Shown here in pieces: positions 35,236 through 47,136 of a stretch of 64,000 bases of DNA. A program made the position numbers and the translations under genes. Under the pieces are notes generated by a model that worked only from the letters and a program-made list of their open reading frames with translations, did not search any database and was not told the origin of the DNA. The stretch is from Pararge aegeria (taxonomy: Eukaryota; Arthropoda; Insecta; Lepidoptera; Nymphalidae), in contig NC_053187.1 of NCBI RefSeq assembly GCF_905163445.1, positions 6,386,001-6,450,000 on the forward strand, in the 5' to 3' direction. Positions within the stretch are counted from its first letter, which is position 1. Each line of letters starts with the position of its first letter.

Positions 35236-37283
35236 ATGCTTAACTCGGTCATGTTATCATTTACTTAGATAAAACACAGGAATCGAACCTTAAACCTACC
35301 TCGGAAAACTTTGCTCGCAATCGAAGTGAGAAGCAGACTGTGTAACTTCATACAACCTCGACTTAAATATCAACCCTCGCCCGGCTCGGGTGACAACCAT
35401 CTTGGATAAAATGGGTTACATACCTTCCATCGTCTTTGAACAGAGCAACACTTCGCAGGGCATACATGATACAAGGAACATTCTGCAACGTCCATTAACC
35501 TGAGGCGTAGTTTCTTTTTTTTTATATAAATAAATATACTACGACGATACACACATCGCCATCTAGCCCCAAAGTGATAGTATCCATAACACAAGCTAGT
35601 TGTTAGCCTCACGTGCTTGTTACACTGGCAAACGGCCTTTAGACCGGAAAAAACATTGCAACAATGCTGCTTAACGGTAAAAGTAGTACTTCCGCGGAGA
35701 AGCTCGTCACTGAAAGCTGAATTTATACTCTTTATTTGTACACCACATAAAGTTTAGAAAAAAAAAAATAAACACTTGAAGTACTCGTATATAGTAGCAA
35801 TCTCTGCCAGGCAACCGTAGGATTACTGAAAACTGAAACGAAAAACGAAAAGGTGGGGTACACTGTTCAAAACATACATGCGAGTATATACCTAAACCGG
35901 ACTACATATAAACAACAATACTATAGATAAATAATATAGATAAAATTGTAGGTGGGTAGCGACCCTGCTTTCTGAGTCCAAGGCCGTGGGTTCGATTCCC
36001 ACTACTGGAAAATGTTTGTGTGATGAGCATGAATGCTGTTCAATGTCTCGGTGTTTATATGAATATCATGAATAATATATATAAATACTTAGAGTATTTA
36101 TGTATATTATTCATGAAAATATTACTTGCTTTGGGGCTAGATGGCGATGTGTGTATTGTCGTAGTATATTTATTATTATTTATTAAATATAAAAAATAAA
36201 TATACTAATATATACTTTAGCATACCATAAATACTTAAATATGAGTTGAGAGTAGATACATAATAGTCGTCTAAAATATAAAGTTCAAAAGTCGTATAAA
36301 GTATAATGCAATTCAACTACTTTGCATACAGAGACTGGAAATTAAGCGTTATTTATTTTGGCCGATATAGTCAATACTTTCAATAAGTTGAATGGGCAAT
36401 GTCGACTAAAAATTCGTATCAGATTCTATAGTTTAAAATGAACGCCATAGAGACAAGGGTTGGGTATTCCTTACAGTTATTCCGAATTGGATTTTCTTAT
36501 TACTTTCTTTCTATGCATATAGTGCACAGCTGTTGTGAACGTGTTGAGCTTTCGCTTTATTGTTTCATTTTATTTTACAACTTTTATTAAATTATTAGTA
36601 GGTACACAGTTTTAGTATTATTTATTGTATGTGTAGGAGAACCAAAGTCACTGACATAACCCAAACTATCAGGTAGTTGAAATGGCAATGGGCAGGCCAT
36701 GCTTGTAGTAGGTCTCTACTCTAGAACTTTCCTGGTCCAACGGTGGCCGTTGAATCCGGAAAGTTCTAGAGTAGAGACCACGAATAAGCAAGCGTAGAGT
36801 GCGTCCAGTACGATGGACCGACAACACAAAGATAGTGACGAGGAGCGGGTAGACGAGGAAGGCTGAGGACCGGGTGTGGTGTTGCTTATTGGGAAAGGCC
36901 TTAAGCAGTGGACGTCCGCAGGCTGAAATGAAGATGATCATTTGTGTTTTGTACTTTTTATTACAATATAACCAAGGCTGGCCAAATACTTGGCGCCAGT
37001 TTTGTTGTACAAAACGAAAAGTAGAACATTTACAAGACAAACATTTAAACAAAACAAAATTGACCATTTTTAAAGTAGGGCTAACCTTTTCACAATGCTC
37101 TCTGTAGATAAGTATACCTTTACTTTCAGATCATTTAATTTAGTATAGAGATTTTAGTATTAAATAATTAATATATCTATTAAGTATTGACGGCAGCGAT
37201 GAGCGTTGTGACATTATACCTACTTGCGAATTTATAATGACTTAATTTTCACTGCTTTTGTCTGGTGATGGGCTTCGGCCGCG
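35236..37283. repeat. 2,048-bp tandem duplication, copy 2
   Basis: Direct copy of 33189-35235, 1 bp longer because of one more A in a homopolymer. The copies abut with a 3-bp ATG microhomology at the junctions, and the second ATG is followed by unique sequence (ATTACCAATC). Repeat elements recur at +2047 or +2048 bp, including SINE A at 35951-36186 and the RTE-like tail at 36658-36938. Confidence 0.9.
35951..36186 (+). mobile_element. SINE family A (in duplication copy 2)
   Basis: Duplicate of the 33903-34138 SINE carried along by the segmental duplication, not an independent insertion. Confidence 0.85.
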
Positions 37284-37689
37284 ATGATTACCAATCTAAC
37301 TGTCTCTAAGTGTAAAAAAAAGCAGTGCTTTACCTATAACAGATAAACCTATTACAATCTTAGACTACCGTTATTTGTCTAATGCGAATTAGACCGCGGA
37401 TTGATTAGGTACGAAAAAGTTCTTTACCTTACAATCTTGTTAGAGTTAACCACTAGTTTAACATACTTCTCTAGAAGATTATATGATTATATATCTAGTA
37501 TGCGTACCTAATCTTAGTTGCGATTAGTGATTTACACAGACGTTGAAGACGCCCTGACAGTTAGTTCTTATATTATACATGCGAAAGTGTGGTTGTTTGT
37601 CCTTCCTTCACACTCTAACTAAGCAACCAGTCAACTTGATTATTGGCATAGAGTATAAAAATACCGTAATAAAATTTGACGAAGAACGC

Positions 37690-38600
37690 GGGTAAGAGCT
37701 AGTCATAAATAAGACACATGTGCAGTAATGTTAAATAAAAAACGTGTTTCTAATATCTTAGATAATGAGCTTTATATCTATGTCATAAGGTCCACATTAC
37801 GACCAAGGGAGATGAAAACTTACCTACTTACTTACTTACTTATACCTCACCACGAGTTGTGTTAGAGGTGGACCAGTAGTTTAACATACTTCTTTAGTAG
37901 ATCTAAACTAAACAAAAAATTAAGATCCGAGGAAAACAAACGGTTCCCAAGGGATTAAAAAAAACCCTGATTAAAAAAGAATGCCTTTAACAGCTAGTCA
38001 TAAATAAAACACAAGTGGGGTAATGTTAAATAAAACTCACGTGTCTAATATCTTGGATTATGAGCTTTATATCTATGCGATAAGGTCCACGTTACGAGCA
38101 ATTGTCATAAAAACTTCTTTACCTCACCACGAATTGTGTAGAGGTGAATCACTAATTTAACATTGTTCTCTAGAAGATTTAAACTAAACAACAACAACCA
38201 TTAGGTATGTGTAATCTTAGATGCAATCAGGGTTAGGTCAGTGAATATCCGGGGAAAACAAACGGTTCCCAAGGGTTTAAAAAAAACCGTAATAAACGTG
38301 GACGAAGAATTAACAGCTAGTCATAAATAAAACACAAGTGCGGTAATGTTAAATAAAACTCACGTGTCTAATATCTTGGATTATGAGCTTTATATCTAGG
38401 CAATAAAGTCCACGTTACGAGCAATTGTAATAGAGGTGAACCACTAGTTTAACATAGTTCTCTAGAAGATTTAGACTAAACAACAACAACCATTAGGTAT
38501 GTGTAATCTTAGATGCAATCAGGGATAGGATCTACACAGACGTTGCAGGGTGTCAGCAGTTCGTTCTAGTTAGACAAATTACAAGCCAAACAGACAGCAA
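37690..38600 (+). repeat. degenerate tandem repeat, unit about 295-323 bp
   Basis: The string AGCTAGTCATAAATAA starts at 37697, 37992 and 38315 and is each time followed by AATGTTAAATAAA, TAATATCTT, ATGAGCTTTATATCTA and AAGGTCCAC or AAGTCCAC. A second block, CAACAACCATTAGGTATGTG then AATCTTAGATGCAATCAGGG, occurs in the second and third units. A more diverged partial unit may lie at 37380-37580, where CTCTAGAAGATTATATGATT and TACACAGACGTTG recur. No coding potential. Confidence 0.75.
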
Positions 38601-39056
38601 CGGGCGAAGGCAAACGTTTAATTTCCTTTTGCACATATGTACTAAGCGGCGGACAATATATCAGCGGCGATTCGTAATTCAGGCGACATTGCAACCTTCC
38701 ACGATCATAACTGGAGACTGTTTGAAAATAGTTGTAATTATTTCAGACAGTTAATTAAGCCACACACAGAGCAGGTACTGTTTCTTAGTAGCCCGTCATA
38801 TTATGCGGACTTAAAAGGGGTCTTTTTGTTTGATTGTAAATTCTAATATAATAAATATGAAAGTGTGTCTAATTGTTTGTTACCTATATTCGGCTCAGCC
38901 GTAGCAACGTTACACATGAAGCTTGCATATTGCAGATGGATACAGGATAATATTTATCACGGAAATGCAGCTACTCTCCGTGGTAGTTAAAATTTGCATT
39001 TGTTACCTTGTACGCTTAAGTAATCTTGGTGATAATTTGCATGGAAATAGTTTGCA

Positions 39057-39480
39057 TCCCCTGCGGGAGAGTGAGAAAAAGAAGATAGACGTTCTTGAGA
39101 TGTGGTGCTGGAGAAGAATGCTAAGAAGACCTTGGAATGCATTCCAGACCAATAAGGCCATTCTTGAAGAACTTGGCATCACGCAACGTCTATCCTCCAT
39201 AGTACAGGCTTGTATTCTCACGTTCTTTGGTCACGTATCCAGAAGAGACAACGACTCCATTGAACGTCTGGTTGTCCAAGGAAGAATCGAGGGCACTAGA
39301 TCACGCGGAAGATCGCCCATGAGATGGACTGACCAAATAAAGGTTGCAGTGGCTGTCCCCTTACATGAGTGTGCTAAAAAGGCAGCTGCCAGAGAGGAGT
39401 GGCGACGAATAGTCAAGCGTGCCACAACCCTTAAGTGACGACCACGACCGCTCTGACAAGAGCGAACCGACTAAGAAGAA
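39057..39480 (+). mobile_element. RTE-like LINE, C-terminal fragment with open frame
   Basis: An open frame ending at 39438 carries EMWCWRRMLRRPWNAFQTNK, then LGITQRLSSIVQACIL, FFGHVSRRDNDSIERLVVQG, SRGRSPMRWTDQIK and REEWRRIVKRAT. This is the usual C-terminal segment downstream of the RT domain in RTE-type non-LTR elements of insects. The RT domain itself is missing. The tail ends GAGCGAACCGACTAAGAAGA. No stop interrupts the remaining part, so the insertion is fairly young. The first ~45 codons of the longer open frame (from 38923) look unrelated. Confidence 0.8.
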
Positions 39481-41280
39481 GAAGTTTGCATCCTGGAGAT
39501 ATGGTGATAGGATACATCATATCCTAGGGTTCCAGCGGGATTTTTAAATACTCTGAATAATAAGGGCCAAATTTCATCATCGGCCGAACATAGGTAACAA
39601 AATGCCGACCAACAAACTTTCGCATTTAAAATTTTAATTATAATCTAAAACGCTATCAAACACAGCCTACTGTTAAGTGACGATCGCTATATTAGTAAAG
39701 GCTATATTTTAAATAATTTTTTGCGGATGAACCCGCAGGAAAAACCAGCGTTAATTTGAATAGGTAAACAAGAAAAATAAACGGGGACTTTGTAAGTAGG
39801 CTGTATTTCCGATAAAGCCCGTGTCATTCCAGCGCGGCAGTCTCCAGACTTATAATAGAATTCCCTTATAGGAGACTGAAATGAGGTCGCAACTGGTCCC
39901 CGTAAATGTCCAGCTCCAAAACAAATATAATTATACGAAACACGGATGAGAATGGAATCCTTCGCAAAAATTGGAAAAACCTTTACCTTTTTTCCAATTT
40001 ATACCCACTATAATTTCGGTTGTTTTTGTGTTTCACATGGTAAAATGTAATTTAGAATAATATTTTTTTAGAAGTGATTTGTAACCGAACCTAATCAACT
40101 GAAAAAAATCAGTCGAATGTTGTAATTACTCCTTGAAAACTCTACCTGGTTTTGAAAGTTTCATCAAAATTATTTCCGAAGATTTACAGAAAAGGCAGAA
40201 CGAATATTTCGAAAACAAGTGATATGTGAATGGTGATCTCTCTATCAAATAATCAAGGTATAATATAATCTATGGTATACTATAATATATTAAATAAATA
40301 AATAAATAATAATAGAAGCATATATCGTAATTAGTCTTTAATTATACTTTTAATTAAAAATTAGCTTAACCTGTTTATTAAAAATTAACAAGTTATATTC
40401 TGATTAATATATTATTATGTATTTGTAAGGAGTATGTATATAATCAATCCATACAAATAAATAAAGTTAATTTTACTGAGTTTTTATGAATGATATTTTT
40501 ACGAATTATTTTTTTATGAATTTTTTGAGCGCTCATGGATTATATACATGGATAATAAGTATTTTGAGAATTGAGTTCTGAAAGCTTAGTGAATGAGTAT
40601 TTTGAAATTGCTAGATATCGTGGTAATGTAATTGGAACATTGTAAGAGGAATAAAACTCAAAGAACAATCCATATTTGCGCAAAAAAATTCTGTAATGCA
40701 AGCAGTATTAATATGTAACTTTCCAGTAGTGAGTCCTTTGTTCTGACACGTAAGCCGCCAGCGTGTAGGTATCAGCTGAGGAACTCTCTCGGGAGACAGA
40801 GGTGTCAAAGAATAAAGTAAAAAAAAATGTAGCACTTTAGACTAGAGAGTGCAAACTAACAAAGATTGCGTTCCCCGACCTTGCTGAACGCTTTTCAACA
40901 TACCGTCGATCACTGACAAGCAAGGTAGGGCGGGCAAGTCGTTTGTCTGTTAGTAATTTACTAAGACTGTGGTGATCTGAAGTCATTCGGTATGTTATCT
41001 GTTGTCTTTAAAAAGACAACTTGTGTCTTCTTAATACCGTAGGAACAGTGGCATTTGCTCACAGGTAGTAGAAAATGCGAAAACATATGGCCGACTAAAG
41101 TCAAATATTTTATTTTCCAATAGATATATTCAAAATCTTTAGCATACGAAGTGCATTTTTGCATATAATAAGTGCTCGCAATTGCTAGGTAAATAGTAGA
41201 GTAATAAAGTATATCTACTCGTATTCGTTTACTGAATCAGTATGTATTACTTATTCGTTGCTATCTTGCATACAATAGAG
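39481..41280. other. noncoding, no gene recognised
   Basis: Includes a widespread-type repeat fragment at about 39540-39640 (GGGCCAAATTTCATCATCGG, CAACAAACTTTCGCATTT) and an (AAAT)n run at 40290-40310. Nothing else identified. Confidence 0.45.
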
Positions 41281-41284
41281 TTGT

Positions 41285-41597
41285 ACTGTAGGTAAAAAAA
41301 GCTATGATAGCCGATATTGGTTAGGGATTCAAACTCCCTGTTGAGAGGACCGAGTTTAATCCCCGGTCTCTAACTTTTTGGACTTTTTATTAAAAAAATA
41401 ATTTGTTTAAATAGTAAAGGAACCTGCGCGCCTTTTTGTTATTTCTGCAGCAAAGCAGCATTGTTTTGTTCCGATCTGAAGGGTGCTGTCACCGGCGTAA
41501 AACAGGCATGAGGCTTAACATCTACGCCTCAGGTTGATGGCCACAGGACGGCACTTACGCTTGCTCGGTTCATCAATTATTACTATAAAAAAAATAA
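41285..41597 (+). repeat. SINE-head-like fragment and family D tail
   Basis: 41285-41395 has a tRNA-like pattern, TAGCCGATATTGGTTAGGGA with B-box-like GAGTTTAATCCCC, like family C SINE heads. 41437-41597 resembles the family D repeat (GGGTGCTGTCACCGGCGTAA, TTCATCAATTATTACTAT). Confidence 0.4.
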
Positions 41598-41696
41598 ACA
41601 AAATTATCACGTTGATTGTCTGAGAGTTGTCCGGCGGATAAGTGGCTGTGCACACTTCTTAATGGCCACTTTTGATAACATTACACTAAAAGCTGC

Positions 41697-41746
41697 ATTC
41701 AAATAAATTATGTAATAAACAAATTTATTACATAATTTATTTGAAT
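41697..41746. repeat. perfect 23-bp hairpin
   Basis: Arms 41697-41719 and 41724-41746 are exactly complementary with loop CAAA. Confidence 0.8.
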
Positions 41747-42264
41747 ACGTGTGAATAATGCGCTTGCGTTCGGAAGCAGCACGTTTATATAAGGTAAAAA
41801 ATATGTTTCGTTTATATTTTGCGTAGGTGATAAGGTTAAGTTTTAGTTATTGTATCTTTATTTACTCATTGTATATGTTTACAAAGGTGTGTTAGCCTGA
41901 ACAACAAAACATCTTAGTTTACGTTAGCAATAAGAACTTATAATATCTATTGTTTAACAAAGAAATTTTCAAACAATAAAAATCAGTAGACTATACAAAA
42001 ATTCATAAAGATAGATTATACAAAAATTCTGAATGTTGAACGAAAAGCAAAGCATGTTTTCATTATATTACTTTTATTTGCAACGGAATTGACAACGGAA
42101 TCTAGGGTTCAAGTGCGCTGACTTTTAACTTGTGTGGCAGGTACTTAATTGCTGATAGAATAACTAGACAACGACGGACTGTTCCACCAGTCGAGGCCTA
42201 AGCGTGTGAACGTATAATGAATTCCCAAATTGGTTACGTTGCTAACGTTCCTTTAACATTGCTT

Positions 42265-42365
42265 GGCTTGCGTAGTGGACTTGGGCCAAAACCCTTCTCA
42301 TTCTGATAGTGGACTTGTGCCCTGTAGTGGGCTTATAATGGGTTGATAACGATGTTGATGATAAT
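42265..42365 (+). mobile_element. SINE family C, 3' end
   Basis: GTAGTGGACTTGGGCCAAAA, CCCTTCTCATTCTGATAGTG, GTAGTGGGCTTATAATGGGT and a TGATGATAAT end. This is the 3' pattern shared with 60190-60449. Confidence 0.55.
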
Positions 42366-42461
42366 CAATCCATAAGTAAGTTTCATAGCAATAGTACCAA
42401 CCTAAAGAACTTAGACAAGGTCTTCAGAGAGGCCTCTAGTGCAGCGGTGAGCAGAAAGGCA

Positions 42462-42624
42462 ATTTTTTTTTATGAATAATACACATAAACACTTATAATA
42501 TACTGATATACACCCAGACCCTGAAAAACATTTGTTCTTCACACAAACATTTTCCAGTTGTGGGAATCGAACACACGGCCTTGGACTCAGAAAGCAGGGT
42601 CGCTGTCCATTGCGCTAATCGGCA
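42462..42624 (-). mobile_element. SINE family A, 5' part
   Basis: The minus strand shows GCCGATTAGCGCAATGGACA, GCGACCCTGCTTTCTGAGTC, the B-box region GTGTTCGATTCC, CAACTGGAAAATGTTTGTG, and ends at a T/A run before the usual 3' block. 3'-truncated. Confidence 0.8.
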
Positions 42625-43125
42625 GTCAAAGTGTTCATAATTTTAAGACATGTCAGGTTCGATAAGGCTTTGTGGTTTGGTAAGCATCTGTTGGCCAAAG
42701 CGAAAGCTGCTAATCTTATTTTATAAATCTCAGAGCAATAGGTAGTTGTGGCAACAGAGGACGGCGCTGACAAATAACTGAAAACTTTCTTTGAATTCGA
42801 ACTAAGGAAACTTGTAAGGAAGTACACGCCATTCGTTGCGAGTTAACTACGTGTCTTGAATCGAATAAACACGGAGTAAAAAGTAAAAATGAATTTTACT
42901 TTTCCCAAGTATTTGCACAGGTTAAATCATAGAGCGTAAATTTAATAATGGATTAAAAATAAAAAGGTTTGCAACCTTAAAATAAACTACATAAATTATT
43001 ATTTTACATTACAATTTTTTGCACTGCGGTGAGCTGATGGTGAAAGCTACATACGTTAACTTAAAGCTATAGTTACGTAGGATCCATACACTCCCTTTTG
43101 CCCGATTCACTTACTATTCAAAGAG

Positions 43126-43410
43126 GTGACGGTTCGATTCCCGGCAAAAGTAATTTGGGTATTAATAATTTCTGTATTTACTTAGGTCAGGAGGTTTCGG
43201 CGGTAGCTAGTTACCACCATATCGACAAAGACGAGCCGCTAATCAATTTAGTGTTCCGGTACGATGTTGTGCAGAAAACAATTAGGGGTATGGTATGGTA
43301 TAATATAACTGCCACACTCCCTAACAGGTTAGCCTGCTACCATCTTATAAAATGCATAATCACTTACCACCAGATGAGATTGCACTCAGTGCTGACTTTA
43401 AGAGAAATAT
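43126..43410 (+). mobile_element. SINE family B
   Basis: B box GGTTCGATTCC, GCAAAAGTAATTTGGGTAT, GTAGCTAGTTACCACCATAT, GTGTTCCGGTACGATGTTG, then GTTAGCCTGCTACCATCTTA and CCACCAGATGAGATTGCACT. The A-box end is lost. It explains the 104-codon open frame here. Confidence 0.75.
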
Positions 43411-44099
43411 GAATCGAAAAAACTCTTATGAAAGATTCTATTATTTCAAATAGCGTTATAAGTTCAGCCATTCCGATTTTTGTATTAAACTCTTTTTGGG
43501 TTATGTTTCACAACTTTTGCCTTTTTGATATCAATACTTTTAGAGGAACAAATGCACAAAGTGGTCATAAAAGATACGTACAACCGTAACATCAGCTGTG
43601 TTTAAATTAAATGTATAAAATGGTTATTAGAAAGATAATCATATTATTTTGTACGTTAAATATAATTCACCCCATTAAGATATAGTTTATTATTTAGCGA
43701 CTTTATCAATACATAATATGTTATCTAAGTAAACCTTTAAAGATAGACATATGCTGTCGCGGATTTTAGTTTAGCACTTTTAAATCAACTTTGTGATACA
43801 TCATTTTATCGAAACTTTAACTTTAACGTTAACTCTCAGAAGGAAAAACACTCCGATTTTGGAACAGTCTTCATTAGTGCTATGCACCTTTTGGTCTTAG
43901 CATGATGATAGGCGATAGCCATAGTCATACCTATAGCCTTCCTCGACAAATGGGCTATCCAATACTTAAAGAATTTTTTAAATCTGACTAGTATTTCCTG
44001 AGATCATCGCGTTCAAGTAAACAAACAAATTCTACAGTTTTAAGTATAAAAGTATAAGTTTAGTATAAGATTTAATATAACAATAATAATCACATCAAG

Positions 44100-44632
44100 C
44101 AATTACCGGCCCACTACAGAGATGGGTCTTCTCCAACGATGAGAAGGGGTAAGACCGTAGCCCACCACGCTGGCCCATTGCGGATTAGTGGACTCCACAC
44201 ACCTTTGATCACATTATGTAGAATTCTAAGGCATGCAAGTTTCTCAAGATGTTTTCCTTCACTGTTGAAGTAAAGTGACATTTTAATAATATAATGAAGG
44301 TTCTTAAAACGCACATAATTTAGAAAAGTTAGATGTTCTAATCACTGGGCTATACTCATAAAAAAGTATCACTAGATAGTACTGGATTTTGAGAAATTAT
44401 CTTTTTAGTTTTTAACCTCCGATGCAAAAATCGACGGGTTGTTATAAGTTTGACTGTGGGTGTGTCTGTCTGTGGCATCGTTTTTCTCGCACGGATAAAA
44501 CGATTTTTATTTCGTTTCAATTACTTAAAACGCACATAACTTGCTGTTGGTGAGGTGCGTGCTGGGATTCGAACTCGCCCCCCCAAAAATGAAGTCGAGC
44601 TCATATCCAATGCGCTATTACCGCTTCAACAA
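44100..44632 (-). mobile_element. SINE family C interrupted by another sequence
   Basis: The minus strand reads a head with B box-like GAGTTCGAATCCC at 44632-44520, then the body from 44320 to 44100 (AACATCTTGAGAAACTTGCA, CATAATGTGATCAAAGGTG, CCACACGCTGG-like, GTGGGCCGGTAATTG). Between them, 44323-44520 is foreign and carries CGACGGGTTGTTATAAGTT and GTGTCTGTCTGTGGCATCG. CTTAAAACGCACATAA occurs on both sides. Confidence 0.6.
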
Positions 44633-44949
44633 TAATAAAGAGTAATAAACGATATATCTCAACAACATATGGAACAATCTGGTGTTACTAATACGTATAT
44701 TGCAAAAACATCAGAAACAGTTTCTTGAGGTTAACGATCAGTTAGAAACTTGGACCGTACTTGGCAGCTTACATTACGGGGGTGGCTTTGGCGCTTCTCC
44801 AGACCTACCTATCTTGCATGTTTCCAAATGTTCTCGCGTATCTAATTGTTCACACACGTTTATGTCTTAATTACTGTGTTTGTCGTCTCTTGCGTTAAAA
44901 GTGGGGTTTGACCAAAATGGGTCCAAGAGAGTCACTAAGTGATATATTT

Positions 44950-45440
44950 ATATAAATTAAAATAATGACGGTACATAGTCAACCCATTTTAGAATATTTT
45001 ATTTCTTTCCAAAAAAAAATATAACAAAATTTAAAATGTGAAGTAATTGTAAACTTCCCGTCCCGTCGTGACCACGATACATGCAACTGGGTCGAAATAT
45101 CGACAAATCCAAAATATGATCGTGGTATGTACCCGTTGAACTATACTTAAGAAATGTTGATTAACCACGAAAATGTTAGTTTAAAATCTTTAATGTATAA
45201 ACTTGTTGTGCAGTTTACTAGGCTACATAAAAGTGGTAATCCATTCTAGGGTAACTGTGTGTTATTTTATAGCAAATTACCGAATGAAATCTTTGAGATA
45301 TAGTTTATGTAAGTTCAAAGGTTTTTTTTAGAAACTATCATAATATTAACGATTACATATCCGATAAAAAAGCTGGGATATGAATTGCTAACTTCATAGC
45401 TTATTAATTGACAAAAATAACGGCTAAAAAAAGTAATTTT
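44950..45440 (+). pseudogene. decayed LINE family X 3' end with an internal insertion
   Basis: Parallels 7605-7960: ATGACGGTACATAGTCAACC, GTGCAGTTTACTAGGCTACA, AAATTACCGAATGAAATCTT and ATAAAAAAGCTGGGATATGA. Stops and frameshifts are present. A foreign block at about 45050-45185 (CCCGTCGTGACCACGATACA, CGAAATATCGACAAATCC) interrupts it. The tail ends TTTTTGAATTTGATTC. Confidence 0.7.
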
Positions 45441-45631
45441 TGAATTTGATTCTGGGCTATTTGGGAACAGGCGGTTAGTTGCTTTACCCCAATTAGCAGT
45501 TGACAGTAATAATTTTACTACTAATGTTCTAATCGGTAATGAGGAAAATGGAAAAAGTATGTGAGCACACGTGTGTTTTCAATGTTTTTGGAATGAATGG
45601 CTGAATGAGGGTTCTATATGTTCTTACTTCT

Positions 45632-45720
45632 GTTGTATTTATGTATATTGTTTATAAAAATATTCATCAGTCATCTTAGTACCCATAACACAAGCTACGC
45701 TTACTTTGGGGTTATTTATT
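45632..45720 (+). mobile_element. SINE family A, 3' part
   Basis: ATTTATGTATATTGTTTATA, AATATTCATCAGTCATCTTA, GTACCCATAACACAAGCTAC, GCTTACTTTGGGG. 5'-truncated. Confidence 0.75.
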
Positions 45721-46330
45721 TACTAGCGGAACCTAGGACGAAGTCGTTAGTAAATAAATAAATTTTACGTGGTATACTGAGTTACTTAGTTGTCATTATT
45801 TAAGTTGAAACATACATGAATCCATCTATACATCCATCCTCACAAACTTTCGCATTTATAATATTAGTAGGATTGTACGCATACATTCGATCGTTGTCCC
45901 ATATGCCTTGTGACTTGCTATTATTTGTGTCCTTTATCTCCGACAACATGTTTGATAGTATACACTTAAAAGAAGTACATCAAATAAAAAAAGAATAATT
46001 AAAATCGGTTAAAATCTAACGGAGCTATGAAGAAAAATTGATAAAAAAATTCATCCCATTTCCTGGAGGAAACTTATTGTTTATCGGGATAAAAAGTATC
46101 CTATATGTTGACCCGGAGTATCAGCTACCACTATACCAAATATTATTTAAATCCGGTTAGTCGTTTTCAAGTGATGCCTGGACAGACAGACAGACTGGCA
46201 GACAGACAAAAATGAAATCAAAATCTGTTTTGGTCTCAGTATCGATTATAAAGCATCCCCCGGTCAATATTTTCAAAATATATTAAATGTACAGAAATCT
46301 TCCAGTTACAGTTTTATTATAAGTATAGAT
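45721..46330. repeat. probable widespread moth interspersed repeat
   Basis: Contains ACTAGCGGAACCTAGGACGA, AACTTTCGCATTTATAATAT then TAGTAGGAT, and later TTTAAATCCGGTTAGTCGTT and the GACAGACAGACAGACTGGCA run. These are strings typical of non-autonomous repeats in Lepidoptera. Class not determined. No gene. Confidence 0.4.
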
Positions 46331-46691
46331 TATCTGGAACCTACAAAACGGTCCTCTTCCGTTTTTATTAATATTATATAATTCCGATAAGTGACTCAGT
46401 GCCATTACTATAGTGTGATATATCTTGGGCCATTTTGTATTCGAAAGCCATTTTATTCATAAATCTCTGACGTATTCAATGCGCAAACAAATCGCTCACC
46501 GAGAAATACCGGAGCATTAGAATATTGGTGGCATTCCTTTTTCCAGTTTTTCTCAAAGGTATGACGGCGTACCAAAACGCCGAGAGGCAGAAAATAGTTC
46601 CATTTAGAATCGTCCGCAAGTATATTACCACTGTTTTATTTTGCAATCTTAGAATCATTGAAGTGTTCCGAAATCCACCTTTTTAATTCCA

Positions 46692-46945
46692 CAACTAGTT
46701 AGCTCTAGACAACAATTTCACCTGGTAGTAAGTGATGATGCAGTTTAAAATGGTAGCGGGCTAACGTGTTAGAGGTAAACTAGTTACATTAATGTCACCC
46801 CTATATGGGTTTTTTCGCGACATCGTACCAAAATCGTCGTAGCGTGATCATTTATCCTGCCCGAGGCCTCCCATCAGACTGGACCAAAGAACATTCTGGA
46901 ATTATGGATTTATAAATTGCCCCCGTAGGCGATTGAATCTGGGTC
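46692..46945 (-). mobile_element. SINE family B, partial
   Basis: The minus strand shows GGAAT...TAAATCCATAATTCC, GAGGCCTCGGGCAGGAT, GATTTTGGTACGATGTCGCG, GCCCGCTACCATTTTAAACT, GCATCATCACTTACTACCAG and GTGAAATTGTTGTCTAGAGC. Confidence 0.65.
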
Positions 46946-47136
46946 TACCTCTCTGAAAAACACACACCAGGAAGTTCGTCTACTTAAGTGTTATTATTTG
47001 CTATAATCTCTGATTGTAGCATTGTTTATTTTTTATCTTCTATACCCGAAGGGTGCCAACGGGACCTTCGCAAGTCTCAACTGTCCATCTGTCCGCCTGT
47101 GTAATGTGTCTCACTCATGAACTGTAGATGGTTGAA

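Noticed and set aside
33323..37107. Pairs of identical 77-132-codon open frames in the duplicated region
   Set aside because: Chance frames through SINE and LINE remnants; the identical pairs simply reflect the duplication.
37690..38600. CRISPR-like array
   Set aside because: Units are about 300 bp and diverged, in a eukaryotic genome; no short identical repeats with unique spacers.
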